Shown in pieces: positions 8,706-18,071 of a stretch of 64,000 bases of DNA. The translations under genes and the position numbers were made by a program. The notes under the pieces are model-generated. The model was not told where the DNA came from, did not search any database, and worked only from the letters and a program-made list of their open reading frames with translations. Every line of letters begins with the position of its first letter. Position 1 is the stretch's first letter. Origin of the DNA: Niveibacterium microcysteis (GTDB lineage Bacteria > Pseudomonadota > Gammaproteobacteria > Burkholderiales > Rhodocyclaceae); assembly GCF_017161445.1 (NCBI RefSeq), contig NZ_CP071060.1:1240001-1304000 (forward strand), given 5' to 3'.

Positions 8706-9943
8706 ACCAGCACCTCAAGCGGCTGCGGGTGAGATAGGAAGTCGCGCGGGCTGGCCGTGAAGCCGTAGGCACCGGACTGGAAAACGACCACCAGATCGCC
8801 CTCTTGCGCCGGCGGAAGGTCCATTTTGTCCGCCAGCAAGTCCAGCGGCGTGCAGAGCGGGCCAACGACCGATACATTTTCAGTTTCGCCCGCACGCATG
8901 CGGTTTCCGATCGCAACCGGATAGTTCTTGCGGATCACTTGGCCGAAGTTGCCTGATGCGGCCAGGTGGTGATGCATGCCGCCATCGGTAACGAGGTAAA
9001 CATGGCCGCGCGACAGCTTGCGTTCGACTACGCGGGCGACGTACACGCCGGCCTCCCCGACGAGGTAGCGCCCGAGTTCGATGACAAGGTGTGCCCCTGG
9101 CGCCTTGCCGGCCGCTTCCTGCTGAAGCTGTGCAAGGTTGTCGGCGACCGGCGCCAGGTCCAGATGGCCCTCACCCGGGAAGTACGGAATGCCGAACCCG
9201 CCGCCGAGATTGAAGCTCTTGACCTCGGAGGGGGCCGACTCGGCGAGGCGCACGCAGAGTTCAAAACTCTTGCGCTGCGCCTCGACGATGGATTCGGCGC
9301 GCAAGTTCTGCGACCCGGCGTAAAGATGAAAGCCCTCGAACTGCAGACCCAGTTGGCCGATCTCGGCGAGCAGCGCAGGCACGCTCTCGGCATCGACGCC
9401 GAACTGCTTCGGTCCGCCGCCCATCTTCATGCCGGAACTCTTCAGTTCAAAGTCCGGATTCACTCGCACTGCGACGCGTGCAACCCAGCCGGTCCGCTCA
9501 CCGATATCGCTCAGAAGCCGAGCTTCGCGCGCCGACTCGATGTTCAGCAGTACGTTGCTGGCCACTGCCTGCTCCAGCTCCGCGAGGCTTTTGCCTGGCC
9601 CGGCGAAGCTGATCTCGCTCGGGTCCATGCCGGTATCGAGTGCCACGCGCAGTTCGCGTCCCGACGCGACGTCAAGCCCATCGACGAGCCGCGCCATGAA
9701 GCTCACCAGTGCCGGCATGGGGTTGGCCTTCATCGCATAGTGAAGCTGGATGCCGGCGGGCAGGGTGCTGCGAAGCGTATCGACCCGCGCCGCAAGCAGG
9801 CCGCGATCGTACGCGTAGAAGGGAGTTTGCCCCACGCGTGCCGCAAGTCGGCTCAACGGTATGCCACCGACCAGTAGCTCGCCGCCTTCGTGCGGAAACT
9901 GGCTCATCTCGACGTGGCGCGGCGGGGTTCGCGTTTCGCTCAT
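8702..9943 (-). CDS. PLP-dependent decarboxylase, exosortase A system-associated
   Basis: The 413-residue fold-type III decarboxylase is related to diaminopimelate/ornithine decarboxylases. The PLP lysine is in LHYAMKANPMPALV near residue 72, the phosphate-binding loop is LGGGFGIPYFPGEG, and the C-terminal SGAYGFTASPRDFLSH completes the active site. The start chosen is the ATG at 9943, whose ATGA overlaps the ligase stop; frames extending further upstream overlap the ligase. Family members sit next to an acyl-CoA ligase and an acyl carrier protein in XrtA loci. They are thought to make an amine-bearing group for the polysaccharide; the substrate is unknown. Confidence 0.9.
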   Translation of the reverse strand: MSETRTPPRHVEMSQFPHEGGELLVGGIPLSRLAARVGQTPFYAYDRGLLAARVDTLRSTLPAGIQLHYAMKANPMPALVSFMARLVDGLDVASGRELRVALDTGMDPSEISFAGPGKSLAELEQAVASNVLLNIESAREARLLSDIGERTGWVARVAVRVNPDFELKSSGMKMGGGPKQFGVDAESVPALLAEIGQLGLQFEGFHLYAGSQNLRAESIVEAQRKSFELCVRLAESAPSEVKSFNLGGGFGIPYFPGEGHLDLAPVADNLAQLQQEAAGKAPGAHLVIELGRYLVGEAGVYVARVVERKLSRGHVYLVTDGGMHHHLAASGNFGQVIRKNYPVAIGNRMRAGETENVSVVGPLCTPLDLLADKMDLPPAQEGDLVVVFQSGAYGFTASPRDFLSHPQPLEVLV

Positions 9944-11535
9944 TTTGTGGCGTCTAGAAAAAAGGTCTGAAATTCGGCGGACAGCGCTTTGCGGTCGATC
10001 TTGCCGTTCGGGTTGCGGGGCAGCGCGCCGTCGCGGATCACAATGTGCGCCGGCACTTGCCATGCGGGCAGTCGTGCACGGCATTCGGTTTGCAGCGCAG
10101 CTTGATCAAGGGTACGACCAGCGGGTGCGCACGCGACGAGTACGATGGCCTGGCCCAGCGTCGGATGCTCGACGCCAAACGCTGCGCACTCGCCGACCAG
10201 TTGTGTGCCGTAGATGACTTCTTCCACTTCGGTCGGGCTGACGCGGTAGCCCGAGGTCTTGATCATCTCGTCGCGGCGACCAATGAAGTACAAAAAGCCC
10301 TCTTCGTCCATTCGGACGGTGTCGCCCGAAAATACGGCGATCTCCGGTAGCACGATGCCACTCTCACGCCCGGCAACGCCTGACGGCAATGGCCGGAAGC
10401 GTTCGGCCGTCTTCTCGGCGTCATTCCAGTAACCCATTGCAACCAGCGCACCGCGTTGGACCAGTTCCCCGGGTTCCTGCGGCGCGCAAGGAGTGCCGTC
10501 TTCTCGCAGCACCATGACCTCGGAGTTGGGAATCGACTTGCCGATCGAGTCCGGGCGGCGGTCAACCTCCTCAGGCGGAAGGTAGGTGGCGCGGAAGGCT
10601 TCGGTCAGGCCGTACATCAGGAAGGGCTTGGCCTCCGGCACGCGCTGGCGCAGCGCTTTGAGCGTTTCGAGCGGCATGCGCCCACCCGTGTTGGCGAAAT
10701 AGCGCAAATGGCTTCGGATCGCGTCTGGCCATTCGACCTGCGTGAGCTGAATCCAGAGCGGAGGGACCGCTGTCAGCCCGGTAACCTGCTCGCGTTCCAT
10801 CGCCTTGATGACATCGCGCGGGAGCAGGTAGTTGAGGAGCACGACGCGCGCGCCTACCGCAAAGCCGGTGGTCAGCTGCGAGAAGCCTGCATCGAAGGAG
10901 AGCGGAAGTGCGGCCAGTAGTGTGTCGTCTGCAGTGTTTTGCAGATAGCTTGCAACGCTCTTCGCGCCAGCGACCATGTTCCGATGCGATAGCACGACAC
11001 CCTTGGGCCGCCCGGTGCTGCCCGAAGTGTAGAGAATCGCCGCCATGTCACTGTCGATGACGCGATGCGGCGTTCGGGCAGCTGAATTCGTCAATGCCTC
11101 CCAAGTCGTCGCCGGTTGCGGCGAGGCAAGCGTTGGTGAGGTGCTGGTAGAAACCAGATGACGCAGATCGTGACAGTCGGACAAGACCGAGTCGAGCAAG
11201 GCCAGGCGTTCCGGCGAGCTGACGAGAATCCGCACGTTGCAGTCGCGGAGGATGTACGCGACTTGCTCAGGCTTCAGCAGCGGATTAATCGGTACGAAGA
11301 CGCCGCCCGCCGCGGTGGCACCGAAGCTTGCGACAACCGTCTCCGGCCGTTTGTCGAGCCAGATTGCGACGCGTTCGCCACGTGACAGGCCTAGCGCCAG
11401 AACGCCGTGGGCGAAGCGCTCGATCTGTTCGGCCAGTTCGCCGTAGTGCAGCGTCTGCCCGGAAAACGTGAGCGCGGGCCTTTCTGGTGCGCGGTCTGAC
11501 CAAACGCAGGGGAGTTGGTGCAGCAATGTCGTCAT
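9940..11535 (-). CDS. Acyl-CoA ligase (AMP-forming), exosortase A system-associated
   Basis: The 531-residue ANL-superfamily enzyme has the adenylate-forming core LYTSGSTGRPKGVVLSH (about residue 175), the A5-type motif YGLTEAF, and the C-terminal NPNGKIDRKAL with the catalytic lysine. It should adenylate a carboxylic acid and transfer it to CoA or to the phosphopantetheine arm of the acyl carrier protein encoded at 19393. The start at 11535 (MTTLLHQL) is preferred because upstream residues are not family-like. It overlaps the decarboxylase by 4 bp. About 115 bp separate it from the pyruvyl transferase gene, so a promoter may lie there. Confidence 0.9.
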   Translation of the reverse strand: MTTLLHQLPCVWSDRAPERPALTFSGQTLHYGELAEQIERFAHGVLALGLSRGERVAIWLDKRPETVVASFGATAAGGVFVPINPLLKPEQVAYILRDCNVRILVSSPERLALLDSVLSDCHDLRHLVSTSTSPTLASPQPATTWEALTNSAARTPHRVIDSDMAAILYTSGSTGRPKGVVLSHRNMVAGAKSVASYLQNTADDTLLAALPLSFDAGFSQLTTGFAVGARVVLLNYLLPRDVIKAMEREQVTGLTAVPPLWIQLTQVEWPDAIRSHLRYFANTGGRMPLETLKALRQRVPEAKPFLMYGLTEAFRATYLPPEEVDRRPDSIGKSIPNSEVMVLREDGTPCAPQEPGELVQRGALVAMGYWNDAEKTAERFRPLPSGVAGRESGIVLPEIAVFSGDTVRMDEEGFLYFIGRRDEMIKTSGYRVSPTEVEEVIYGTQLVGECAAFGVEHPTLGQAIVLVACAPAGRTLDQAALQTECRARLPAWQVPAHIVIRDGALPRNPNGKIDRKALSAEFQTFFLDATK

Positions 11536-11650
11536 GATCTGCGGGGAGCCCGGAAGACAAGGCTTCATTCTAGTGCGCGAGCGTGGGGGCGCTTGTGCGG
11601 CTTGGCACGGCGCGACGGCAACACTGCGCGCCGGCAACGCCGCGAGCGCT

Positions 11651-12907
11651 TCAAATCTGTGACAGGCGAGTGTCGACCCGTGTTTGCCAGTCTTCGTGAA
11701 GGGCCGCCAATTCGCTTCCGCGTTTCACAAGAGCCGGTCGGCAGTCCGACGCGGCCATCTTGGTCAGCGTTTCGTATAGCGAGTCGGGCGAGATCACCCG
11801 GTCATCCAACGCCCACTCCGGGTGCCCAAACGCGGTCATGAGACCGCCGATCTTGTCGCGGTAATACGGCTTGTGCCAGAGCCCCAGCACTGGCACCGCA
11901 GCAGCTAGTGCAAACACTGAAAAATGGTAGGCCATGCCCAGCGCGACGGTACAGCTCGCGATCTCCGCCCGCAGCACCCGGGGATCGCGATCCTTTATCA
12001 AGCGAGCCGAGGGCCACCGCCCAGACGATAGCCATTGCCGATAGATGCTCGCCTCGTACTTTTCGCGCTCATGAAACTGGAACAACAGGATTGTCCAGCC
12101 GTCGCAGGCAAGCTTGTCGAGCATGCACTCCAGGACATTTTGTACTCGCTGCGTGTCTGCTTGATGTGGAGAGACGCGCCAGTGGATACCGATGGTCTTG
12201 GGCAACGACTGCGCGATATAGCTTGGCGACAAGGTCAGCGCATCGTCGCAGACGGTTTCGGCTTTTGCCGTAGAGACGCCAAGCGAGACCAGAAGACTCT
12301 TCCCGTGTCCTGAGTCGCGTAGACCGATCATCTCCGCATGATTGGTGACGCGCCGCATCAACCACCGCGTAAGCCGCGTCGAAAACGGTCCCAGACCCTG
12401 GCCACTCAAGATGACTGGCTTCCTCAAGTACATTGCAAGCAGGCCCGTAGTCAGCAGTGCACGGCACTCTAGTTTCCCTTGATCAGTCAGGTAGCCTCCG
12501 CCAACAAAGAGCACCGCGTCGGCATCCAGCAAGGTTCGAATGAACTCAGCCTCCATGAAACGGCCCAAGGGGCGCCGAGATGCGGCTTTGCAAACCAGCG
12601 CGACCAGCGCTAGCAGGACGAATTCGGTCGTGCCAAGCGTGGCGTATAAGAGTTGAGTCAGGCGTGAGCCGTGGACCGCAGAACTTGGCCGAAGGCCCCA
12701 ACGGCTAAGGCAGTCAATCATGAAGCTCACGCGTTCGAGCCGGAACTCTTCGACCAAAAAACCGGGGGTTCGCGCACTGACGAGCAGTTGCCAATCCGGA
12801 TATTGCGCTCGCAAGCGCCCCACGGTGTTTGTGAGCATGGCTCGGTCGCCGAGGTTTTCGCCGGCGCCCGTGTTAAGCAGCAGTAGGGTCTTCTGTCTAT
12901 TCTGCAT
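11651..12907 (-). CDS. Polysaccharide pyruvyl transferase family protein
   Basis: The 418-residue protein starts LLLLNTGAGENLGDRAML, the glycine-rich N-terminus of the WcaK/CsaB pyruvyl transferase family. It has the mid-protein LFVGGGYLTDQGKLE and later HFSVFALAAAVPVLGLWHKP. Such enzymes transfer a pyruvate ketal from phosphoenolpyruvate to a sugar, adding negative charge to an exopolysaccharide. The ATG at 12907 lies 23 bp after the flippase stop; longer frames overlap the flippase. It is the most downstream gene of the flippase block on this strand. The acceptor sugar is unknown. Confidence 0.85.
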   Translation of the reverse strand: MQNRQKTLLLLNTGAGENLGDRAMLTNTVGRLRAQYPDWQLLVSARTPGFLVEEFRLERVSFMIDCLSRWGLRPSSAVHGSRLTQLLYATLGTTEFVLLALVALVCKAASRRPLGRFMEAEFIRTLLDADAVLFVGGGYLTDQGKLECRALLTTGLLAMYLRKPVILSGQGLGPFSTRLTRWLMRRVTNHAEMIGLRDSGHGKSLLVSLGVSTAKAETVCDDALTLSPSYIAQSLPKTIGIHWRVSPHQADTQRVQNVLECMLDKLACDGWTILLFQFHEREKYEASIYRQWLSSGRWPSARLIKDRDPRVLRAEIASCTVALGMAYHFSVFALAAAVPVLGLWHKPYYRDKIGGLMTAFGHPEWALDDRVISPDSLYETLTKMAASDCRPALVKRGSELAALHEDWQTRVDTRLSQI

Positions 12908-12930
12908 GCGGCAGCCCGTCAGCTTGACGG

Positions 12931-14376
12931 TCAGGCGCGTCCGGATCGGAGCTGACGGTACATCCGGCCAAGTTCCGCCCGGTAGGGGTGCTTCAGCGCG
13001 TACAGGCTGGCGAGCCATCCGGAGACAAAGATCGTGCCGCCTGCGGTCGCCGTGACTAATGCGGGAATGTTGTGGCTGCGGGACCAAGCTAGGAATAATA
13101 CTGGTGCCACCAACGAACAGGCGACTACTGTAAGGCTTGGCACTAGCGCGCTGAGGACGGCTGACAAGGGAACCTTGTGCGCGCGCTTGATTTGCTGGTG
13201 ATACAGCGCAACGCGTAGAAGGCTCATCCCGCACATGCAGAGCGCGACGGCCTCAATGCTGAATGCCGCAGCGAAACTTATCGCCAGGATTTGAACCGGA
13301 TTGGCAATCAATTGTGCCCGGAACAGTTTGTCGATCGACCCCGTGCCGGTTAGTGCAGGGGCCGCCAGCATGACAGGCGTCGAGAGCAAGCCGGCAATCG
13401 CGATGAGCGACATGGCTGGCGCGGCCGATAACCATTGATGCCCGAACAGGACGTTGATCACCGGTTCCGAGTAGAGGGCCATGAAGCTGAAAAAGGAGAG
13501 CGGTATGCACGCGAACATCCGATATGTTTCGATGTACGTCGGCCCCAGCGGACCGCCCTCATTCTTGATCTTCGCGAACTGCGGTAGCGCTACACGATAT
13601 ACCGTCCCGACGACGAAGTCGCCAAAGGTGTCGGCCAACCCGTTTGCACGGCTATAGAGCCCTGAGGCCGCGAATCCAAGCGAGCGAGAAAGTGCGAAGT
13701 CGGGCGTTCGGCGCGCGAGTTGTTCCAATAGCATGCCGCTTGTTTTGTAGATGCCAAAGCCGCCGATTTTTCGCCACGCCGAAAAGTCGGGCCTGAAAGC
13801 GACGCTTGCCGGACGAACCGCCAGCAGCATCAGTGTGTTGGCCACCATGGCGGCGACTAGTGACCAGGCAAGCCCGATGGCTCCAAAACCACGCCAAGCC
13901 AACAGAATTGCAGCGACGGAGCCGACTGCGGCGCTGCTGGTCTGGATGATCAACATGGTGCCGAAGCGCATCTCCCGAGTCAGGAGCGCGTGCGTGATGT
14001 AGCCGAAAGGCACAAGGAAGAAGTTGATCGACAGAATGCGCACGACGTTGGCGACGACCGGTTCCTTGTAGAAATGGGCGGCGGGAATTGCGGCTGCGAG
14101 GAGTAGTCCGCCGAGCGTCCATGCCAGCAGCAACGACATGCCGAAAGCCGAGCGGATCGTCTTTTCCGTGAGTTCTTGTGCTTGGACGAGGTACTCGCCG
14201 ACACCGAAGTCACGGAACATCTGAACGATGGCAACCAGCCCCACTGCCAGCGAATAGATCCCACTCTCGGCCGGCGTGATCAACCGAGCGATCGTCATCG
14301 TGGTGACGAGGTTGATGGCAAAAGCTAGCAGGCGTTGCGTTGCAGCCAGGCCGAGCGCCTGACGAACAGTGGTCAT
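12931..14376 (-). CDS. Oligosaccharide flippase (Wzx/MOP superfamily)
   Basis: The 481-residue protein has about twelve to fourteen hydrophobic segments and a typical N-terminal pattern (TIARLITPAESGIYSLAVGL, with FRDFGVGEYLVQ after it). This is characteristic of polysaccharide biosynthesis flippases of the MOP superfamily. It would move undecaprenyl-linked repeat units from the cytoplasmic to the periplasmic face, feeding the ligase/polymerase at 4623. Its start overlaps the upstream glycosyltransferase stop by 4 bp, so it belongs to the same transcript as 14373-16752. Confidence 0.88.
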   Translation of the reverse strand: MTTVRQALGLAATQRLLAFAINLVTTMTIARLITPAESGIYSLAVGLVAIVQMFRDFGVGEYLVQAQELTEKTIRSAFGMSLLLAWTLGGLLLAAAIPAAHFYKEPVVANVVRILSINFFLVPFGYITHALLTREMRFGTMLIIQTSSAAVGSVAAILLAWRGFGAIGLAWSLVAAMVANTLMLLAVRPASVAFRPDFSAWRKIGGFGIYKTSGMLLEQLARRTPDFALSRSLGFAASGLYSRANGLADTFGDFVVGTVYRVALPQFAKIKNEGGPLGPTYIETYRMFACIPLSFFSFMALYSEPVINVLFGHQWLSAAPAMSLIAIAGLLSTPVMLAAPALTGTGSIDKLFRAQLIANPVQILAISFAAAFSIEAVALCMCGMSLLRVALYHQQIKRAHKVPLSAVLSALVPSLTVVACSLVAPVLFLAWSRSHNIPALVTATAGGTIFVSGWLASLYALKHPYRAELGRMYRQLRSGRA

Positions 14377-15704
14377 CCGTGCTCCCGAGTGATCGGAAAG
14401 ACGCTACGCATGGCCGACCAAGTGCGCTCCGTGGCGCCTTGTGCGTGTTCAAGCAACGAGCGCATTCGGTCGGTTTGCTGCTTGCGCCGGCCGCTGTCTG
14501 TCAGCAGCGATTGCCAGAGTGTTTCGAGCGTTGTGGGGTCGTCGGATTCGATCAGCAACCCGCCGTCGCGCGTCATTTCGTACACCGGGAAACTCGGGTA
14601 GGTGCTGTTCCAGCCAGGCCGAACGCTGACAGGGCAGGCGTAAGCGAGCGGTTCGAGAATGTTGTGGTCGCGGCCCACGTGGGCGATCGAGGCCAGCGCA
14701 TAAAAGTCGCGCAACTCGCCCATCGTGTCGAGCACGAGGACTTTCACGTCATCATCGAGCGCCTGGTCCCCGTGTTCCGCGCGACGTACGAAAGGTAGCC
14801 CGCTGGCGTTCAGTCGTTTGCCCAGGGCCTGCATGACCTTCGGGTTTTCCGGATGGCGCGGCGCCAGCACGAGCAGGGCGCGCGGCACGGCTACGGCAAG
14901 TGGCTCGAACGCGGCAAGCACCAGATCACGCTCGTCGGCCTCGGTGACGCAGCCCGCCACCACCGTTGGGCGGCCTGATGACTGAATCGACTGCAGCAGG
15001 CGCGGGCTGCGGGTGTTCTCGAAGGCGCGCGGTAGCGTCTCGAGTGCGTCGAACTTGATATTGCCGGTGATGTGGACGAGGTTTGCACCTGCGTCACGCA
15101 GTGTGTTCGCAACCCGTTCATTCTGGGCGCAAACGACGTCAATCAGGCGTAGCCAGTCTCGCTGGAATAGCTTTCGTTCGATCGCGTCGGCGCGGCATGA
15201 GGTGGGATAGCCGTAGAGCCATCCATTTATGAGCGCGGTGCCGGCGCCAAGGCGTTTCGCTTCGTATAGAAAACCGAAGGGCAGGCGGCATGGCGCATCG
15301 GACGGCCAGCAGGGGATCTCGGCGATGACGAACAAGGTTGGCCGGAGCGTCGCTGCCAGCGCCTCGGCCTGGAACTGACTACCGGTCACGCGGACGACAT
15401 GGGCCGACGGGTGGAGGCTCCGGTACGACTCGGCGTAGCCATCCCGGTCGGTCAACAGAACGATCTCTTGGCCATCAGCGGCTGCGAGTTCGATGAGGGC
15501 GTTGAGGAACGGCGCCGTGGCGTGTAACTCGCCAATCGTTGACACGAAAACCCAAAGTGATGGTTTCGCCGCTTCCGGTGCTGGGGGCGCTTCAGTCAGC
15601 GCGTGCGAACGCTCTGCGATTCGCGACATCAAGTTGAAGAGCTGCCAGCGAAGTTTGAGGCCCAACGACAGCGGGCGCGGCGTCATGCTAAGCATTGGAT
15701 TCAC
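14373..15704 (-). CDS. Glycosyltransferase with KdtA/WaaA-like N-terminal domain
   Basis: The 443-residue protein has an N-terminal GT-B domain resembling 3-deoxy-manno-octulosonate transferase (VSTIGELHATAPFLNALIE, then VVRVTGSQFQAEALAATLRP). A C-terminal GT30-like domain follows, with APRHPENPKVMQAL and VGRDHNILEPLAYACPV. It may transfer a Kdo-type or other acidic sugar in the exopolysaccharide. The start is ambiguous: GTG at 15704, ATG at 15695, or ATG at 15686 just after the upstream stop; no clear ribosome site decides. It is not the housekeeping waaA by context. Confidence 0.8.
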   Translation of the reverse strand: MNPMLSMTPRPLSLGLKLRWQLFNLMSRIAERSHALTEAPPAPEAAKPSLWVFVSTIGELHATAPFLNALIELAAADGQEIVLLTDRDGYAESYRSLHPSAHVVRVTGSQFQAEALAATLRPTLFVIAEIPCWPSDAPCRLPFGFLYEAKRLGAGTALINGWLYGYPTSCRADAIERKLFQRDWLRLIDVVCAQNERVANTLRDAGANLVHITGNIKFDALETLPRAFENTRSPRLLQSIQSSGRPTVVAGCVTEADERDLVLAAFEPLAVAVPRALLVLAPRHPENPKVMQALGKRLNASGLPFVRRAEHGDQALDDDVKVLVLDTMGELRDFYALASIAHVGRDHNILEPLAYACPVSVRPGWNSTYPSFPVYEMTRDGGLLIESDDPTTLETLWQSLLTDSGRRKQQTDRMRSLLEHAQGATERTWSAMRSVFPITREHG

Positions 15705-16752
15705 TCGCCGCTTGGGGTTCGTCCATGGCTTTGCTGCGCCTTGCAGCCACCCAGTCGCGAAGGCGGTGCAGGGTTGACCAACGGAACGCAGTCACATGGA
15801 AGAGCTTGCGCGACTCGGTTGTCCAGCGCGTGTGCCATTCCATCACGCGGCCATAGAATTCGATGCGTCGGATCTGCTTTGCGTCGAAGACCGCGTTGAA
15901 TGCATCGTGATGCATAAGCGTGGCGGGTGACACGGCCTTGTGTGCTGCGTCGAAGGCAGTCTTGAGGATTACCAACGTATTGCCGGCGCTGATGCAAAGA
16001 TCCATGGCGACAGTTGCGTCGCCGAAGCGATAGCGCCAGATCTGTCCTCGGCCGGCGGCACAGAAGCGCTCCATCGTGGCGCTGTAGAACTGAACCTGTG
16101 CATTGCCTTCCGACACAGCAGTGCCGGTCTCGGCCTTCCATCCACTCGCTTCAAGCCGGCCGTATTCCCCGATTGCACCCGCGACATCCTCGGGCCGGGT
16201 AAGGATATCGAGCTTCGCTTCAATTCCATCGGCCGCCAGCTTGGTCTTCTGCTTTTTGACGTTGGTGCGCAGATTCTTGCCGCGTTGGTTCCAATAGTCG
16301 GAGAACTCGCCTTGCACGTCGACCCATGCGGTATCGATGTAGTCGAGCGAGCGCAGGTTTGCCGCATCGTCGGGACGTTTGCAAAACAAGGGGTCGAGTT
16401 GGGTGATGCCGAGGCCGAGGCTCAGTCCGGGCAATGCTGGTACGAGCGCCTTTGTAAGGACGTCGAGTGACTCACCGGGCAAGGCGATCCAGGCGCCAAG
16501 CGGGAGCTGAGATGGCTGAAAGGTTTGCCATTGCGCAAGCCCCTTGGGTTCGAGGATCGCCGCGGCGATGATCTGACCGTTTCGCCGCGCGAACGCGATG
16601 TGTTCGTTACCCTTGCCGAAGGTTTCAAGCAGCGGGCGCAAGAAGATCGATTCGAGAAACGGCAGGTCGCCGATCTTTTGCGCCAGTTCGTCCCAGTCGG
16701 CGCAGAGGCCAGGAAACGCTTTCGCCGGCTGTAGTGACCATGCGATCGTCAT
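15688..16752 (-). CDS. GNAT/FemAB-like acyltransferase (BcsL/CelD type)
   Basis: The 354-residue protein resembles the Acetyltransf_6/FemAB-like family often found in exopolysaccharide loci. It has FLESIFLRPLLETFGKG near residue 33, a central basic segment NLRTNVKKQKTKL near 165, and the acyl-CoA fold region LVILKTAFDAAHKAVSPATL near 265. It may acylate a sugar or aminosugar in the cytoplasm. It overlaps the start of the glycosyltransferase gene by up to 17 bp. The gap of about 86 bp to the upstream glycosyltransferase stop suggests the same transcript or a nearby promoter. The substrate is unknown. Confidence 0.78.
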   Translation of the reverse strand: MTIAWSLQPAKAFPGLCADWDELAQKIGDLPFLESIFLRPLLETFGKGNEHIAFARRNGQIIAAAILEPKGLAQWQTFQPSQLPLGAWIALPGESLDVLTKALVPALPGLSLGLGITQLDPLFCKRPDDAANLRSLDYIDTAWVDVQGEFSDYWNQRGKNLRTNVKKQKTKLAADGIEAKLDILTRPEDVAGAIGEYGRLEASGWKAETGTAVSEGNAQVQFYSATMERFCAAGRGQIWRYRFGDATVAMDLCISAGNTLVILKTAFDAAHKAVSPATLMHHDAFNAVFDAKQIRRIEFYGRVMEWHTRWTTESRKLFHVTAFRWSTLHRLRDWVAARRSKAMDEPQAASESNA

Positions 16753-16838
16753 GATGGACGAAGACTCCTTTACGAGGCCCGCGATCGTAGTGCCGCGTTG
16801 TTCGAAGTGCCAAGGAACAAATCACTTGCGCGCGGAAA

Positions 16839-18071
16839 TCAACCGACGATCTGGTCGAAAAGCCTTGCGAGTTCCAGGGTGCGCGATTCGCGAGAGTGCG
16901 ATTGCGCCACCATATCCGATGCGACGCTTGCGTTGCCATTGCGCAAGAGTTCGCTGAACTGCCGAAGCGCCCCCTCGACGGCGTGTTCGTCCTCCAGGGC
17001 TGCCAGCGTTTGTACGCCGGCGTTGCGCAGCAGACCCGCGGTGTCACCCACCGGGTCTGCGAGCGCAAGGATTGGTCTGCGCGCGCGGATGTATTCGTAC
17101 GCTTTGGCTGGGATCTGCGCGTTGCAGCCTCGCCCTTGCATGACCAGCAGACCGTCTGCCGATAGCATCTCGCTGAGCGCTTCGCGGTAGCGGATTGGCG
17201 GGAGCAGTTTGATCAGGTCGGTAATGTCGTACTTGCGTGCCAGTTCGGAAAGCATCGCGTCATTGTCGGACGCGCGGAAGCGGATCGACCAATGCTCGGC
17301 GGTCATCACGCCCTCGCGTTTCAAGCGTCCGAGCGCGGCGAACAGTGGTCGAGGGTCGCGCTCTGAGGGATAGACGATGCCGCTATGCAGCAGCGTGAAC
17401 TTGCCGGGTTCGAGCGCCGCGCTGGTGTTGCTTGCAGCGCTGAAACTCGACTCGTCGTAACCATTCTCGATGACCGCGATCTTGCCGGCGTGATTCGGAT
17501 AGCGACGTCGGTACTCGTCCGCGGCGCCAGGTGTTGTGAAGACCGAGTGCGCAGCACGGCTGACGGCTTCGGTTTCGATCTGCTTGAATTGCTTCCAGGT
17601 TTCCGGGTCCGCCGGATAGCCCGATTGGGCCATCGGATCACGGAAATCCGCGACCCAAGGAACGCCACTGCGCGCCGCAAGCCGAGCACCGATCAGATGC
17701 GCAGTCGCGATCGGGTAGGTGCTCCAGATGACATCCGGCCGATACTTGCGGATCAGGTGCATGCCGAGTGGCACCGCGGCAAGACGCCAGCTTACCCAAC
17801 GATCAGGCCTCGCCATGCTGGCAATGTAGCGTCCGCCAATCGCCAGGTGCTTGGAAGTGTTCAGCGCCCAGGCGCGGTGGACCGGCGTGCTCGTCGGAAC
17901 CTCACCCAGCAGATCGCTACTGGTCTGATCGTAGGCGAGCGGATTTGCTGTCAGCACGATCGGCTCCCAGCCGTGCTGCGGGAGTTGCTGGACGAAGCGC
18001 AGCGTGCGCTGAATGCCGCTGCTCCCCGCCAAGGGCGGGAAGTGATACGCAACCATCAGCACCCTGCGCAC
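16839..18071 (-). CDS. Glycosyltransferase (GT4-like)
   Basis: The 410-residue protein starts VRRVLMVAYHFPPLAGSSG, the usual start of this glycosyltransferase group. GTG at 18071 is chosen because AAGGAG lies 7 bp upstream of it; ATG at 18056 would cut the first strand. Later motifs are VADFRDPMAQSGYP, TTPGAADEYRRRYP and a C-terminal AYEYIRARRPILALADPVGD. The C-terminus lacks a classical E-x7-E, as in some family members. It overlaps the DegT gene stop by 16 bp, so the two are cotranscribed. It probably contributes another sugar to the repeat unit; donor unknown. Confidence 0.85.
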   Translation of the reverse strand: MRRVLMVAYHFPPLAGSSGIQRTLRFVQQLPQHGWEPIVLTANPLAYDQTSSDLLGEVPTSTPVHRAWALNTSKHLAIGGRYIASMARPDRWVSWRLAAVPLGMHLIRKYRPDVIWSTYPIATAHLIGARLAARSGVPWVADFRDPMAQSGYPADPETWKQFKQIETEAVSRAAHSVFTTPGAADEYRRRYPNHAGKIAVIENGYDESSFSAASNTSAALEPGKFTLLHSGIVYPSERDPRPLFAALGRLKREGVMTAEHWSIRFRASDNDAMLSELARKYDITDLIKLLPPIRYREALSEMLSADGLLVMQGRGCNAQIPAKAYEYIRARRPILALADPVGDTAGLLRNAGVQTLAALEDEHAVEGALRQFSELLRNGNASVASDMVAQSHSRESRTLELARLFDQIVG